Positions 37,590 to 46,907 of a stretch of DNA of 46,934 nt are shown piece after piece; position 1 is the first letter of the stretch, and the number at the start of each line of letters is the position of its first letter. Under the pieces are notes generated by a model. It did no database searches. It was not told the origin of the DNA and was given only the letters and a program-made list of their open reading frames with translations. Both the position numbers and the translations under genes were made by a program. Source of the DNA: a virus; IMG/VR virus record IMGVR_UViG_3300022539_000142, positions 1 through 46,934 of that record; one strand, written 5' to 3'.

Positions 37590-40500
37590 TGCCTGACTTA
37601 ATAGATCAGATAATGTCACGAGCGCTGTCTAGAGATGCAGGAGCAGGAGCAAGGAGACTTGTAGCTGCAAGGAAAAGAAGGGTTGAGAGTCTCCTGGGTA
37701 AGCGTGCCGATTTGCTTGCTCAGCCAGACTTGCTGGAAAAGAGGGTTGCTGCTCATGCAGGTGCTTTCTCACTGTCTACTAGAAGACCAAGGACAAGGAG
37801 GTTTCAGAGCAAAGTAGATGCTCTTGAAGAGCAAGCCAAGGGTACACCGCAGGCAGGTTTTGCTAGTGAATTGATGCAGGAATATACTGCTGCTTTGCAA
37901 GATCCCAACTATTTGGGCTTATCCAATAGGCAGCTATTAGCTGCAGTCTCTCAGAACTTGATGCGAGCGAGACCTGAGGGAAAGGGCAGTTCCAGGCTTG
38001 AAAAAGCTTATAGGTATAAGTGGCGAGCTGATACGAGTCTAGGCAATCTCTTTGGTGCCTTTGGTGAGGATAAGGATGTTAGAGCATTGCCTGGTTACGA
38101 GCAGTATCTGGAGAAGCAAAAGGAACTGCCTGTTGAGGAATGGCATACTGGGCCAGGTGAGGCAGCTGCAATTGGTGCAGGCTTTACTGCTGCACTGATG
38201 GCAGGAAGTAAGATACTTGGAAGAGCCGCAATGGTTACTCCAGCTCCTGGTGCTAGGATAGTTGGAGGAGCTCTTCTAGCTATTCCTGAGTTCATGGCTT
38301 TTGATGCTATTCACAATGTTATTGCTAAGACTGAGTGGGGAAGAGCTAGGGAAGGTACTTGGAGGAAGATCGGTGCTGATCTACTTGCTGGTGGTGTTGT
38401 CATTGGAGGTGGGTATAAGGCTACTGCCATTGCTCTAAGGAAAGCTGCTGAGAAAGCTATTCTCTCTAAAACTGCGATTGATATTCTTTCAAAGCATCCA
38501 ACCGCAAAAAGTGCTATTGAGGCTGGTAAGGCACAGCGAGCTGCTAGGGCTGCTACAGTAGAAGTTGATGCAGCTATGGAAGCTGGTATATCTAAGGAAG
38601 ATGTGCTTAGCAAGGTCATGGAGCTAGAAAGTCTGCGGGGAAGAGCTCCAGGTGAGGTGGCTAAGGCTGGTGAAGTAGCAAGACTTACTGGCGTCCTGAG
38701 AAAGCGTGGGAGAGTCTTAAGAGAGGAAGGAATGCCTGCTTGGTTGAGAGAAGGAAGAGAGCCTCCTGCTAGAGGTAGACTTGCTGCTAGGCCTTATATA
38801 CTGGAAGCCAAAGGGCCTATACAAGAAGTACTTTCGGAGAGGGCTAGAGTTAGAGTTGGTGGTAAAACTGCTGAGAGAGTGGCACAGGAGATTGCTAAGG
38901 TTCAGATGCCCCTTAAGACTATGGGAGCTAGAGAGGCTGGTAAAGCATTTGCTAAGTTACCTGAAAAGAATGCTGAAAGAGCTCTGAAGAAAGCAGGCAG
39001 GAAAGGAACTAGGACTGCTGTTGCTGAAGAGGCAAGGCTTGTGGAGCTTGAGAAGAAGCTTGCTGAACGTGAGGAGACTTATCTGCAAGCTCTTATGCAG
39101 CGGGAAGATGAGTTAGAAGCTATCTATCTTACTAGGCTTGAAGCCAGAGAAGCTGCCCTTGAGGAAACATATGCTGCTGCCAAGGTGCGTGCTAAGCAAC
39201 GGACTAAGGTAAAGGCTAAGAAGAAGGTGCAGAAGGATGTTGAAGTTGTTACTCCTGGCAGGGTTATGGCAAAGGAGGAAGTCAAGGCTGGACTGCTGGC
39301 AGCTAGGAAGGTTAAGAGTGTTGAGGGTGTTAAGGGTAAGGTAGATAACACAGTCGCTCTTTGGTTGGAGTATGGAGACCTCAAAGCTGCTTTTGAGGCT
39401 GGGAGAATTAGGCCTGGTACGCCTCAGGTGAGAAGGCTTGTTAATATCGAGAAGGAGTTAATCAGAAGAAATGAAATGAAACAAGGGGAGGGACTTCTGA
39501 CTAAGAGAGGTGAACCTATAAAGGTCAAGCCAAAGGTAACCAAGGTTTCTCCAGAGGCTACTGGACTTGCTGATGCAGAAAGGGCAGCTATGGAGGCTGT
39601 TGAGAACGAAGTCAAGAGGACTGTAAGCCTTGAGGAAGCAGGTCTTGTAGAGGCCATTAAGGGTGGTGTTGAAGAGACTCTTGGTGAAGGTGTAGAGAGG
39701 AGTGGAAAGGATCTTGTTGATATTATAAAGGATAGTGGAAAGCTCTTTGGTGCAATTGGTTTGTTTGGTTCAGTTACTCTTGCATCACTGTTTGAGCCTG
39801 ACTCCGCAGAAGCATCTATGTTTGCTAAGACAGGAGTTACTATTGCAAAGAATATTGCTAATGCAGCAAAGGGAAAGACTAAAGAGGCTATGGCTAAGAT
39901 GGCCAAGAGCTGGAAGGATGCTGGTTTTCTCCATATCCCTGCTGCAGATGGAGCTAAGGAAAAGTCTGCATTTCAAGAAGTTCTTCGAACTGCTCCAATG
40001 GCTATTGAAGAACATGGAAGTCTGGTTAAGAATGTCAAGGCAGAGGCTACTCCATTTAGCTTGGTCAGGGTGCTATCACCTTACACCTCTGGAGAGATTC
40101 TCTACAAGACAAATCCTGTACCTGAGATAGGTATGGTTCAGTCAGCAATTGGTAACAATGCTGGAGATGCTTTGAAGGTTGTCGGGAACATCTTTAGAGA
40201 TGTACCTAATATAGTGCCAAAGGGAGCTGCTAAGGACATCATGCAAACTATGTCTCCGGTAGCCAAACGGTACTCTGGAGAGATTGTGGCTCTAAGAGCT
40301 GTTGAGTTTGATCTTGACAAAGCTACCAAGTCCTTCGATAAACTGTATAAGGCACTTGTTAAGGAAAAGGGAGAGATGCACATACCTGCCCTTGAAAAAC
40401 TTGAAGAAAGGATGGCTAGGCTGACTGTTGCCAGGGATGAGCTGGCGCCAGTACTTGATGCTTACCTAGCAGAATGGGAGACAGCTGCCCAGGGGCTTGC

Positions 40501-42208
40501 AAAGAAATATCCGACAACTCGAATTGCCCTGGCTGCGGAGGACACAGTTGAGTATACTAAGTATCCCTGGTTGAAAGGGTTAATAACTCCAGAGGAGGAG
40601 GAGGCAGTTGTTTGGTTGAAAAACCTTCACGAGACTTATGCTGTCAGAATGGCTGAGACTGGCCACAAGGTAATTGAAGGCCCTTACGTTCATCATGCCT
40701 GGCATCCTGATTGGCTTGAGGAGGCTGCTGTTAGGAGATTAAAGGAGTTTGGGATTGACTCTAAAGGAGTCCCATTCTCCAAGTTCTATCACAGGGCTAA
40801 GTATAGTAGGATGATGATGCCAGACATTAACTATACCATGCAGAGATATGCAATGGATGCTGAGAGGAGAATCCAATGGAGTCAGTTCTGGGGTAAGGGC
40901 AGGAAGGATAGCTGGTATGCCCATAAGAGGTGGGTTGATCACTTTGGCTCTAAAGATCAACAGATTTTCTGGAGGAAGATTGCTGATGGAAGTGTTCCTC
41001 CAGCGCCTACGAGAGCCAATGTTATCTCGAATATATATACCTCCTTTGAAGTTCTAAGGCTTCTGGCCTTCTCTCCATCAGTAGCTCTTAAGCATTACTT
41101 CAAGAACGTTGGTACAATGTCTGCTATGGGAGTGGGTAACTTCATGTCCCACCTACCAGAAGCTATGGCTGCAGCTGTTAGAGGATCGAGGAATTCACCA
41201 GAGATGAAGTCGTTGTATAAACGCTTTGGTGTAGAATCACCTAAGGGCAAGAAGAAGCTATTTAATGAGGTTGCTGATTCCTTCATCACCCAGATTCACA
41301 GGATGAATATGATTGCTGATCTAGATTTTGAGTCAGTAATTCCTTACAGAGTTGGATTCTGGCAGGCAGTTACCAAGAAGATGCAATCGTTCAACCGCTG
41401 GGGTAGTATACCAGTTAGAGCTATAGAATCCTTGGATAGGCACCATACTGTAGTAGCTGCTTGGGAGATGGCAGCCAAGAAAGGTATGACTGCACAGCAA
41501 GCAGTTTATGGGATTTACTCCAATATCCTTAAGCTCAACTTCCTCAGTGGAGCTGCTAATCCTTCTTGGATAAGGAATCCGAAGATTAGGGCTATGGTAC
41601 TGTTCCAGAATACTGTCTTCAAGATTATGGAAAGAAGGTTGATGGTTGGATGGAGAGCTGGGAAAGATGTCAAGACTGCTATAGGCGTGATCAGACATCA
41701 GAATATACCAAAGACTTTGAAAGAGATGGGTGAGATTGGAAGGTATGTTCTAGGAGCTGAGAGGGAGATGAAGCAGAATATGATCTTTGATGCTCTGACA
41801 GCAAGCAAGGATGTCTTTGGAACACCAATGCTGCAGCAAGCTATGAGGGAAGCTATTCTGTCTGGGGCTATCCTGATGGGAGGAGGTATTGTTGGTATGA
41901 ACTTGATGCCTCAAGTCTATCATATGCCACTGCTAAGGACAGGTGCTAAGGCTCCGACACTAGCTATAAATCCATTCCTTAATGCAGCATTCAGGACAGC
42001 AGGAGAAAGGGAAACGGCAGCTGAGTATGGTATTGAGAATGACTTTCTTATAACACAGTTTACGAAGAATTGGCTGAAGAGTACAGGCTATCTCCCACAG
42101 ACTCTGAACAAGGTAATAAGGATTACACAGGATGATGTTCCTGAGATCTATAAAGGCTCTAGATGGCAATACTTCTTTAGTGTTCCTGCAGCTGGAGAGC
42201 ATTACTGA
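37589..42208 (+). CDS. Large internal/ejection-type virion protein (1539 aa)
   Basis: This is the largest gene in the window. Residues about 185-250 hold two hydrophobic segments (AAAIGAGFTAALMAGSKIL and GGALLAIPEFMAFDAIH). About 470-540 is a charged coiled coil. A hydrophobic stretch lies near 720 (LFGAIGLFGSVTLASLF). The C-terminal third (about 1130-1400) resembles the end domains of large polyvalent phage proteins, with 'FNRWGSIPVRAIESLDRHHTV ... FLSGAANPSWIRNPKIRAMVLFQNTVFKIMERR'. Its size and gene order parallel podovirus proteins that form the DNA-ejection conduit. No enzymatic motif (transglycosylase, protease) was seen. Confidence 0.68.
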   Translation: MPDLIDQIMSRALSRDAGAGARRLVAARKRRVESLLGKRADLLAQPDLLEKRVAAHAGAFSLSTRRPRTRRFQSKVDALEEQAKGTPQAGFASELMQEYTAALQDPNYLGLSNRQLLAAVSQNLMRARPEGKGSSRLEKAYRYKWRADTSLGNLFGAFGEDKDVRALPGYEQYLEKQKELPVEEWHTGPGEAAAIGAGFTAALMAGSKILGRAAMVTPAPGARIVGGALLAIPEFMAFDAIHNVIAKTEWGRAREGTWRKIGADLLAGGVVIGGGYKATAIALRKAAEKAILSKTAIDILSKHPTAKSAIEAGKAQRAARAATVEVDAAMEAGISKEDVLSKVMELESLRGRAPGEVAKAGEVARLTGVLRKRGRVLREEGMPAWLREGREPPARGRLAARPYILEAKGPIQEVLSERARVRVGGKTAERVAQEIAKVQMPLKTMGAREAGKAFAKLPEKNAERALKKAGRKGTRTAVAEEARLVELEKKLAEREETYLQALMQREDELEAIYLTRLEAREAALEETYAAAKVRAKQRTKVKAKKKVQKDVEVVTPGRVMAKEEVKAGLLAARKVKSVEGVKGKVDNTVALWLEYGDLKAAFEAGRIRPGTPQVRRLVNIEKELIRRNEMKQGEGLLTKRGEPIKVKPKVTKVSPEATGLADAERAAMEAVENEVKRTVSLEEAGLVEAIKGGVEETLGEGVERSGKDLVDIIKDSGKLFGAIGLFGSVTLASLFEPDSAEASMFAKTGVTIAKNIANAAKGKTKEAMAKMAKSWKDAGFLHIPAADGAKEKSAFQEVLRTAPMAIEEHGSLVKNVKAEATPFSLVRVLSPYTSGEILYKTNPVPEIGMVQSAIGNNAGDALKVVGNIFRDVPNIVPKGAAKDIMQTMSPVAKRYSGEIVALRAVEFDLDKATKSFDKLYKALVKEKGEMHIPALEKLEERMARLTVARDELAPVLDAYLAEWETAAQGLAKKYPTTRIALAAEDTVEYTKYPWLKGLITPEEEEAVVWLKNLHETYAVRMAETGHKVIEGPYVHHAWHPDWLEEAAVRRLKEFGIDSKGVPFSKFYHRAKYSRMMMPDINYTMQRYAMDAERRIQWSQFWGKGRKDSWYAHKRWVDHFGSKDQQIFWRKIADGSVPPAPTRANVISNIYTSFEVLRLLAFSPSVALKHYFKNVGTMSAMGVGNFMSHLPEAMAAAVRGSRNSPEMKSLYKRFGVESPKGKKKLFNEVADSFITQIHRMNMIADLDFESVIPYRVGFWQAVTKKMQSFNRWGSIPVRAIESLDRHHTVVAAWEMAAKKGMTAQQAVYGIYSNILKLNFLSGAANPSWIRNPKIRAMVLFQNTVFKIMERRLMVGWRAGKDVKTAIGVIRHQNIPKTLKEMGEIGRYVLGAEREMKQNMIFDALTASKDVFGTPMLQQAMREAILSGAILMGGGIVGMNLMPQVYHMPLLRTGAKAPTLAINPFLNAAFRTAGERETAAEYGIENDFLITQFTKNWLKSTGYLPQTLNKVIRITQDDVPEIYKGSRWQYFFSVPAAGEHY

Positions 42209-42220
42209 TGAATAGTTAAG

Positions 42221-42241
42221 AAACGTCAATTATTGACTTTT
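42221..42241. promoter_or_regulatory. GTCAA palindrome, site 8
   Basis: AAACGTCAA, TTA, TTGACTTTT (one mismatched pair), in the 49-bp gap between the 1539-residue gene and the next small gene, 16 bp before its start. Confidence 0.75.
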
Positions 42242-42257
42242 TAACTGGGGGGTTATT

Positions 42258-42440
42258 ATGGATGGAGCTTATATGCTGGGATACGTAGCTGGCATGAATG
42301 TTGTTGTGATTGCTGCAGTGAAGATGATAGTCAGCTCCTCAGAGAAAAAACTTGGAAAGCGAATTGATGATCTGTGGAGTGCTTTTGATAGGCATGGTCA
42401 TAAAGACTTGAATGGCAATGGTGCCAGGGTTACTAGATAA
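42258..42440 (+). CDS. Small single-pass membrane protein
   Basis: This 60-residue protein has one transmembrane helix (residues about 5-26) and a charged tail ending 'DRHGHKDLNGNGARVTR'. It starts after a GGGG-rich weak ribosome site, directly behind palindrome site 8. It could be a small holin-like or spanin-like component, but the lysis genes lie 3.6 kb away, so this is uncertain. Confidence 0.55.
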   Translation: MDGAYMLGYVAGMNVVVIAAVKMIVSSSEKKLGKRIDDLWSAFDRHGHKDLNGNGARVTR

Positions 42441-42448
42441 AGGAGGTT

Positions 42449-42781
42449 ATGATGAGAAGACTTAAAATGTTGCTGGACGGCTATCAGTCAACTACGATCC
42501 CAGCGATAGATCCATCTGATTATATCAATGCAAGAGTTATGTCAGGTGGTGGAGTAGAGAGCGAGACAGTGCCTACTGGTGCCAAGATTGTATTGTTCTC
42601 TGCAACAGGTAATTTCTATCTTAGAACTGGTGGTGCAGCTGCTGTGCCAAGCGCTGATGTTACAAATGGTACTGGCTCAGAACTCAATCCTCTCGCAAGG
42701 TTGGTAACTCCAGGAGAAACCTTGAGTTTAGCTGCCCCTGCAGGAAAAGCTGTTATAATAACAATGGCATATTATAAATAA
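42449..42781 (+). CDS. Small virion protein candidate
   Basis: This 110-residue beta-rich protein follows AGGAGG; the second ATG at 42452 has better spacing than the first. The 'SETVPTGAKIVLFSATGNFYLRTGGAAAVPSADVTNGTGSELNP' pattern is typical of small phage head or fibre-linked proteins of unknown function. Confidence 0.6.
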   Translation: MMRRLKMLLDGYQSTTIPAIDPSDYINARVMSGGGVESETVPTGAKIVLFSATGNFYLRTGGAAAVPSADVTNGTGSELNPLARLVTPGETLSLAAPAGKAVIITMAYYK

Positions 42782-42789
42782 GGAGGTGC

Positions 42790-43305
42790 GTGATGTTTGC
42801 TATATTTAATCACTTACCCCAAATGGTGGATCTATCAGATGATCCTGCTCCGCAGCTAGGTGGTGATCTGGACTATAATGAGAAGTGTCAGACGTTTAAT
42901 ACCACCTTGACGAGCGACGATATGGCTTCAGGAGACATTATCACTGTAACCTTTGGGGAGACAGTAGCCTTCGGAAAGTTAGTGTATCCCGATGGTACTG
43001 CTAATGAGTACATGCTTGCTCTTGGAACGAATGCTGCTGTGAAGCACCCAGCTATGGGAGTAGCATTGGAGGCTAAGAACAATGGCGAATCAGGCAAGAT
43101 GCTAGTGCGTGGTCTTATCAGAGATGCAACGTATTTCTCGGGATTTGCTTTGGGGGATATTCTGTATCTAAGTGATGCAGCTGCTGGCAGTTGGCTCAAT
43201 GCTGCTCCAGGTGACTTGGGTGATATTGTCCAAGTAGTTGGTTGGGTACTTGCTGCCAACTATGCCTTTTTTATTCCCTGTTACACTTACATAGAGGTAG
43301 CGTGA
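42790..43305 (+). CDS. Tail-fibre-associated virion protein candidate
   Basis: This 171-residue protein carries 'DDPAPQLGGDLDYNEKCQTF' near residue 14, a motif often found at the start of phage fibre proteins. A beta-rich domain with 'AFGDILYLSD'-type turns follows (FALGDILYLSDAAAGSWLNAAP). The start follows AAGGAGGTG. The stop overlaps the next start (TGATG). Confidence 0.62.
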   Translation: MMFAIFNHLPQMVDLSDDPAPQLGGDLDYNEKCQTFNTTLTSDDMASGDIITVTFGETVAFGKLVYPDGTANEYMLALGTNAAVKHPAMGVALEAKNNGESGKMLVRGLIRDATYFSGFALGDILYLSDAAAGSWLNAAPGDLGDIVQVVGWVLAANYAFFIPCYTYIEVA

Positions 43306-44300
43306 TGGCTGAATTGAGTAAGGTAGATAATCTTGCCTATGGAGACATAGCTAAGTTGATCGAGATTGCCGCTGCAGATATAGCTAAAGTATATGGACTG
43401 GAATGGCCTGCTGGCGTAGGCAGCGGAGACAGAGGAGTGTATGCTGGTGGTATTAGCTTCACGAATGTTATCGCCTATATCACTATTTCATCACCCAGCA
43501 ACGCTACTAATTTTGGAGATCTGACTTCTACCAGATATGGCTCTGGAGCTGTTTCGAACGGAGCCAATAATAGAGGTGTGTTCGGCGCAGGAAAATCAAG
43601 TAACATTATGGAGTATATTACTATTTCTTCTGAAGGCGATGCTACAGACTTTGGTGATCTGTTAATTGATGGTACTAATGCAGCAGGTGTGTCTAATGGG
43701 ACTAACGAGAGGGGCTGCTTTGCGCTGGATGCAGGCACGGGCAATGTTATAGAGTATATTACTATTAGTATCCTCAGCAATGCTGTTGACTTTGGAGACT
43801 TAGTCCGTGACCGTGACTTTCTAGCTTCTGCTGATAACGGGACTAATGACAGGGGACTATTCATAGGAACCAATGTTGCTGTAACAGGTAGAGAGATAGA
43901 CTATATCACCATTTCATCAACTGGCAATGCTATTGACTTTGGAGATTTGACTATAGATATATTCAAGCATGATGGAACCTCTAATGGTACTAATGATAGA
44001 GGAATATTTGGGGGAGGAACTCCAGATGGTGCAAATGATACTGACGTGATAGATTACGTTACTATCTCGTCCACTGGTGACGCTACCGACTTTGGAAACT
44101 TAACACTTAGCAGATCGCATACGAATGCTTGCTCTAACGGAACTAATGAGCGAGGGGTATGGATACAGGGATACGATTACGACCTTACAGTAGGTGTCAA
44201 TATTATGGACTATGTTACAATTAACTCTACTGGCAATGCTTCTGATTTTGGAGATGCAACCGAAGAAAGGTATAATGGTGCAGCAACTTCTAATGCTTGA
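43305..44300 (+). CDS. 'YITISSTGNATDFGDL' repeat fibre-like protein
   Basis: This 331-residue protein starts at the ATG at 43305, coupled to the previous stop; the frame extends further up. After about 50 residues it has six tandem repeats of about 40-50 residues with 'N.I.YITISS.GNATDFGDLT..R', 'SNGTN.RG.F.GG'. This repeat family is frequent in phage tail-fibre-like proteins and folds as a propeller or lattice. It probably forms the host-contact part, with the glycosyltransferase next to it. Confidence 0.7.
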   Translation: MAELSKVDNLAYGDIAKLIEIAAADIAKVYGLEWPAGVGSGDRGVYAGGISFTNVIAYITISSPSNATNFGDLTSTRYGSGAVSNGANNRGVFGAGKSSNIMEYITISSEGDATDFGDLLIDGTNAAGVSNGTNERGCFALDAGTGNVIEYITISILSNAVDFGDLVRDRDFLASADNGTNDRGLFIGTNVAVTGREIDYITISSTGNAIDFGDLTIDIFKHDGTSNGTNDRGIFGGGTPDGANDTDVIDYVTISSTGDATDFGNLTLSRSHTNACSNGTNERGVWIQGYDYDLTVGVNIMDYVTINSTGNASDFGDATEERYNGAATSNA

Positions 44301-44313
44301 TAACTGAGGTTTT

Positions 44314-44976
44314 GTGAAACCAAATCTATTGGTAACAACTCCAGCTTATGGTTGCATGGTTCACCAAGACCATAAGAAGTCATGTCTCCAACTGCAGGCT
44401 GGAGCTATCAAGGATGGGATAGGAGTAGAATTCCTAGATATAGGGAATCAGGTTACGAAGAAGGCTCGTAACAGCATGATCTCCTACTTTTACTTCCATA
44501 AGGAATTTACTCACTATATCTGCCTGGATGCTGACGTTGGTGTTGCTTCGGATTGCTTTCCTACCTTACTCAAAAGACGTGTTGATATTATTGGGATACC
44601 AACACCGCTGGCAGGTTATATAGATGGTGAGCCAGCACTGAATATAGGGCCAGTCATTCAAGAGTACGATGGCTATGCAGAGGTTGAGTACGCTGCGTGT
44701 TCAGTCGTGATGTTCTCCAGAAAGGCTGTAGACACTATAACCCCTACCTGCCAGCACTATACAGATGATCCCAGGTTTTCGAGGGGAGCATCGCTGACTG
44801 AGATAGTTTACGATGTGTACTTACCAGGCGTAATGGAAGGAGTCTATCGGCCAGAAGACATGGGGCTCTATCACAGGCTAAGGAAGCTTGGGTTTCCTAT
44901 GCACATAGAGTACACAGTCTGGATTAAACACAACAAGATGGTTGGATTGGAGGCTTACCGACATGGAAATAACTAA
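44314..44976 (+). CDS. Glycosyltransferase-like protein (GT-A, DxD motif)
   Basis: This 220-residue protein starts at GTG after GAGG. It opens with 'LLVTTPAYG', then 'ARNSMISYFYFHKEFTHYICLDADVGV'. The LDAD carries a DxD metal/nucleotide-sugar motif at 72-74, as in Anp1/GT-A-type enzymes. A later 'EDMGLYHRLRKLGFPMHIEYTVWIKH' matches the end of such domains. It may glycosylate virion or host-surface components. The specificity is unknown. Confidence 0.78.
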   Translation: MKPNLLVTTPAYGCMVHQDHKKSCLQLQAGAIKDGIGVEFLDIGNQVTKKARNSMISYFYFHKEFTHYICLDADVGVASDCFPTLLKRRVDIIGIPTPLAGYIDGEPALNIGPVIQEYDGYAEVEYAACSVVMFSRKAVDTITPTCQHYTDDPRFSRGASLTEIVYDVYLPGVMEGVYRPEDMGLYHRLRKLGFPMHIEYTVWIKHNKMVGLEAYRHGNN

Positions 44977-45856
44977 GCAAATTATCAAGGACACGGAGAG
45001 GCTGCTGGATAAGACTAATGTTTTTAACCAGATCACGACACGAGCGGCAGACCCAAATGCAAGGTCGCTTGTGGAGTTTCATACATTTACTGATGACAAG
45101 CTTCAGAGGATAGCTGATGCAATGCCTGAGATCAATAGGGCGACAAGGTGTCTTGGTCGGTCTAAGACGCAGACAACGAACAAATTAATGACCCTTACCA
45201 TGCTGGCTGACGCCTCTCCGTATCGGGCTCTTGTGCAATGTCTGGCCCAAGTAGAACACAAGCGAAAGGCTGTCAAAGAGAACCGTTTCAAGCTGTTGAA
45301 GGATAGAGTTCAACTGGGAAAGTTGGAGATCAGGTTTGCTAATGAGAGAGACCCTTATGAAAGTGAACTGATTGAAATAGAGATCGAGCGACTTGCTTCG
45401 ACCATGTCAGATACAATGCTTTACATCGAGGGCGCTCTCAAAAGCATTGCTTCCTTTCAGTCATCTTATACGCAAATCTGTAAGAACAAGGGCATCCCGG
45501 AGAACTGGGATGAGATGGATTTGGAGAAGGCAGAGGTCGGGCATCACCTTCGCATGGCTTTTCTACATGCTTACAGAGACGTAATGGCTCATGGAAGGCT
45601 TGGGATGGGGACACTCGAATATCTGCAACAGTTTGGCGTTCATCCTCATAAAGCTGCTGCAATAGTACAAGGCTACATCAAAGTCAGTCAAGGGAACCTC
45701 AAGACGGTTGATTACGAAGATCTTGAAGTGTTCCTTGATGGCTGCGTGGAGCAATTTAAAGATGCTTACAAACAGGTCTTGAAGAGGATCGGCATAGACA
45801 ATCTCTATGAGAGCTGGTATATGTACCAGGAGGATGAAGATGGATTACATTCCTAA
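44963..45856 (+). CDS. Helical protein of unknown function
   Basis: This 297-residue protein starts at the ATG at 44963, 9 nt after GGAGG and inside the end of the glycosyltransferase gene. It is mostly alpha-helical with charged helices and a few Cys. No family was recognised. Its end overlaps the endolysin start. Confidence 0.6.
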   Translation: MEITKQIIKDTERLLDKTNVFNQITTRAADPNARSLVEFHTFTDDKLQRIADAMPEINRATRCLGRSKTQTTNKLMTLTMLADASPYRALVQCLAQVEHKRKAVKENRFKLLKDRVQLGKLEIRFANERDPYESELIEIEIERLASTMSDTMLYIEGALKSIASFQSSYTQICKNKGIPENWDEMDLEKAEVGHHLRMAFLHAYRDVMAHGRLGMGTLEYLQQFGVHPHKAAAIVQGYIKVSQGNLKTVDYEDLEVFLDGCVEQFKDAYKQVLKRIGIDNLYESWYMYQEDEDGLHS

Positions 45857-46259
45857 GTACTTCAAGCCTTATGAGCTTGTTCCTAGGTCGACCTACGAGT
45901 TGCTGAAGAATAGGCCTTGGATTATTTGGCAGCTCTTTGATCCACGTACGCTCCTTGTTGGAGACCGTCTGAGGAAGAGGTATGGAAAGATGGTTGCTAA
46001 TGATTGGTTCTGGGGCGGGAGGCATCAGTATCGTGGTTGGCGTCCAGCTAGGTGTAAGGTAGGGGCTACCTACTCACAACATCGCTTTGGACGTGCAGAG
46101 GATCTTGTTCCTCAAGAGTGTACAGTTGAGGAGATATGGGGAGACATAAAGGCAGGGAACAACTTCCTTTACATAACTTGCATCGAGATCGGAGCTAAAG
46201 TTACTTGGCTCCATCATGATGAGAGAAATTATGGGGGGCTCTTAATCGTATCACCATAA
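45840..46259 (+). CDS. Endolysin, peptidase M15-like (L-alanyl-D-glutamate/D,D-carboxypeptidase type)
   Basis: This 139-residue enzyme starts at the ATG at 45840, after AGGAGG. The zinc-binding signature S-x-H-x2-G-x-A-x-D is present at 79-88 (SQHRFGRAED). A later 'WLHHDERN' (123-130) supplies the third ligand. This is the M15A pattern of phage endolysins that cleave the peptide stem of peptidoglycan. It lies directly before the holin. Confidence 0.83.
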   Translation: MDYIPKYFKPYELVPRSTYELLKNRPWIIWQLFDPRTLLVGDRLRKRYGKMVANDWFWGGRHQYRGWRPARCKVGATYSQHRFGRAEDLVPQECTVEEIWGDIKAGNNFLYITCIEIGAKVTWLHHDERNYGGLLIVSP

Positions 46260-46268
46260 GGAGGTAAT

Positions 46269-46715
46269 ATGGGTATCTTATCAAGTTTGTTAGGTGGCGG
46301 AGTTGAAGGACTTTTGAAGGGTGCTGGCTCCCTTGCGAAGGACATTAGGACAGCTATAACTGGTGAGACAGCTCTCTCTTCTGAGGCAAGGGCTGTTATA
46401 GATACCAAAGTGATTGAGCTTGAAAAGGTGCTTGCTCAATTAAAGGTTGAAACTGATAGGCTGCGAGCTAACATTATTATTGCTGAGACAAAGTCGCAGT
46501 CCTGGCTTGCTAGGAACTGGAGGCCTATTTTGATGCTTACAATAGTGGCTATCATAGCTAACAACTTTGTCATCTTCCCTTATGTAAGCCTCTTCACTAC
46601 GAAGGTGACTATGCTGACTCTGCCAGACCATCTCTACTCATTACTAAAGATAGGTGTAGGTGGCTACATTGTTGGAAGATCAGCTGAGCAAGTGGCCAAG
46701 ACTATAAAGAAGTAA
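46269..46715 (+). CDS. Holin of the 3TM type
   Basis: This 148-residue protein starts after AAGGAGG. It has a Gly-rich N-terminus and a helical stretch. The pattern 'QSWLARNWRPILMLTIVAIIANNFVI' follows, with a C-terminal 'LLKIGVGGYIVGRSAEQVAK'. This matches 3TM holins (PF11351-like) with a conserved RNWRP before the membrane segment and 'GGY..GRS.E' at the end. It makes the membrane hole that releases the endolysin. Confidence 0.83.
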   Translation: MGILSSLLGGGVEGLLKGAGSLAKDIRTAITGETALSSEARAVIDTKVIELEKVLAQLKVETDRLRANIIIAETKSQSWLARNWRPILMLTIVAIIANNFVIFPYVSLFTTKVTMLTLPDHLYSLLKIGVGGYIVGRSAEQVAKTIKK

Positions 46716-46718
46716 AGG

Positions 46719-46907
46719 CTAAGCTTTATTACCAATAACAAGTAACTTTGCAATCTCGTTAGTAATGGCCTTAGCAGCTGCCTTAGTTACCTTTCTATCG
46801 TGGTTGCGTAAGGCCATTTTTACTAGGTTTTTCTGGAATGGTTGCAGCTCTACACTTGAGTAGTTGTATCCCAACCAGTCCTCAAACTCCTTATACATAT
46901 CCAACAT
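46719..46907 (-). CDS. Small leftward protein of unknown function
   Basis: This 62-residue basic helical protein starts after AAAGGAGG and converges on the holin gene with only 3 bp between the stops. No terminator hairpin is visible in between. It may be the last gene of another leftward operon outside the window. No family was recognised. Confidence 0.65.
   Translation of the reverse strand: MLDMYKEFEDWLGYNYSSVELQPFQKNLVKMALRNHDRKVTKAAAKAITNEIAKLLVIGNKA

Noticed and set aside
38095-39906. Several long minus-strand frames opposite the 1539-residue gene
   Set aside because: They are antisense shadows caused by codon bias. They have no ribosome sites, and the sense frame is continuous.
42233-42261. 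Promoter with TTGACT inside palindrome site 8 and TTATGG as -10
   Set aside because: The -10 would overlap the start codon of the next gene, so it cannot drive it normally.
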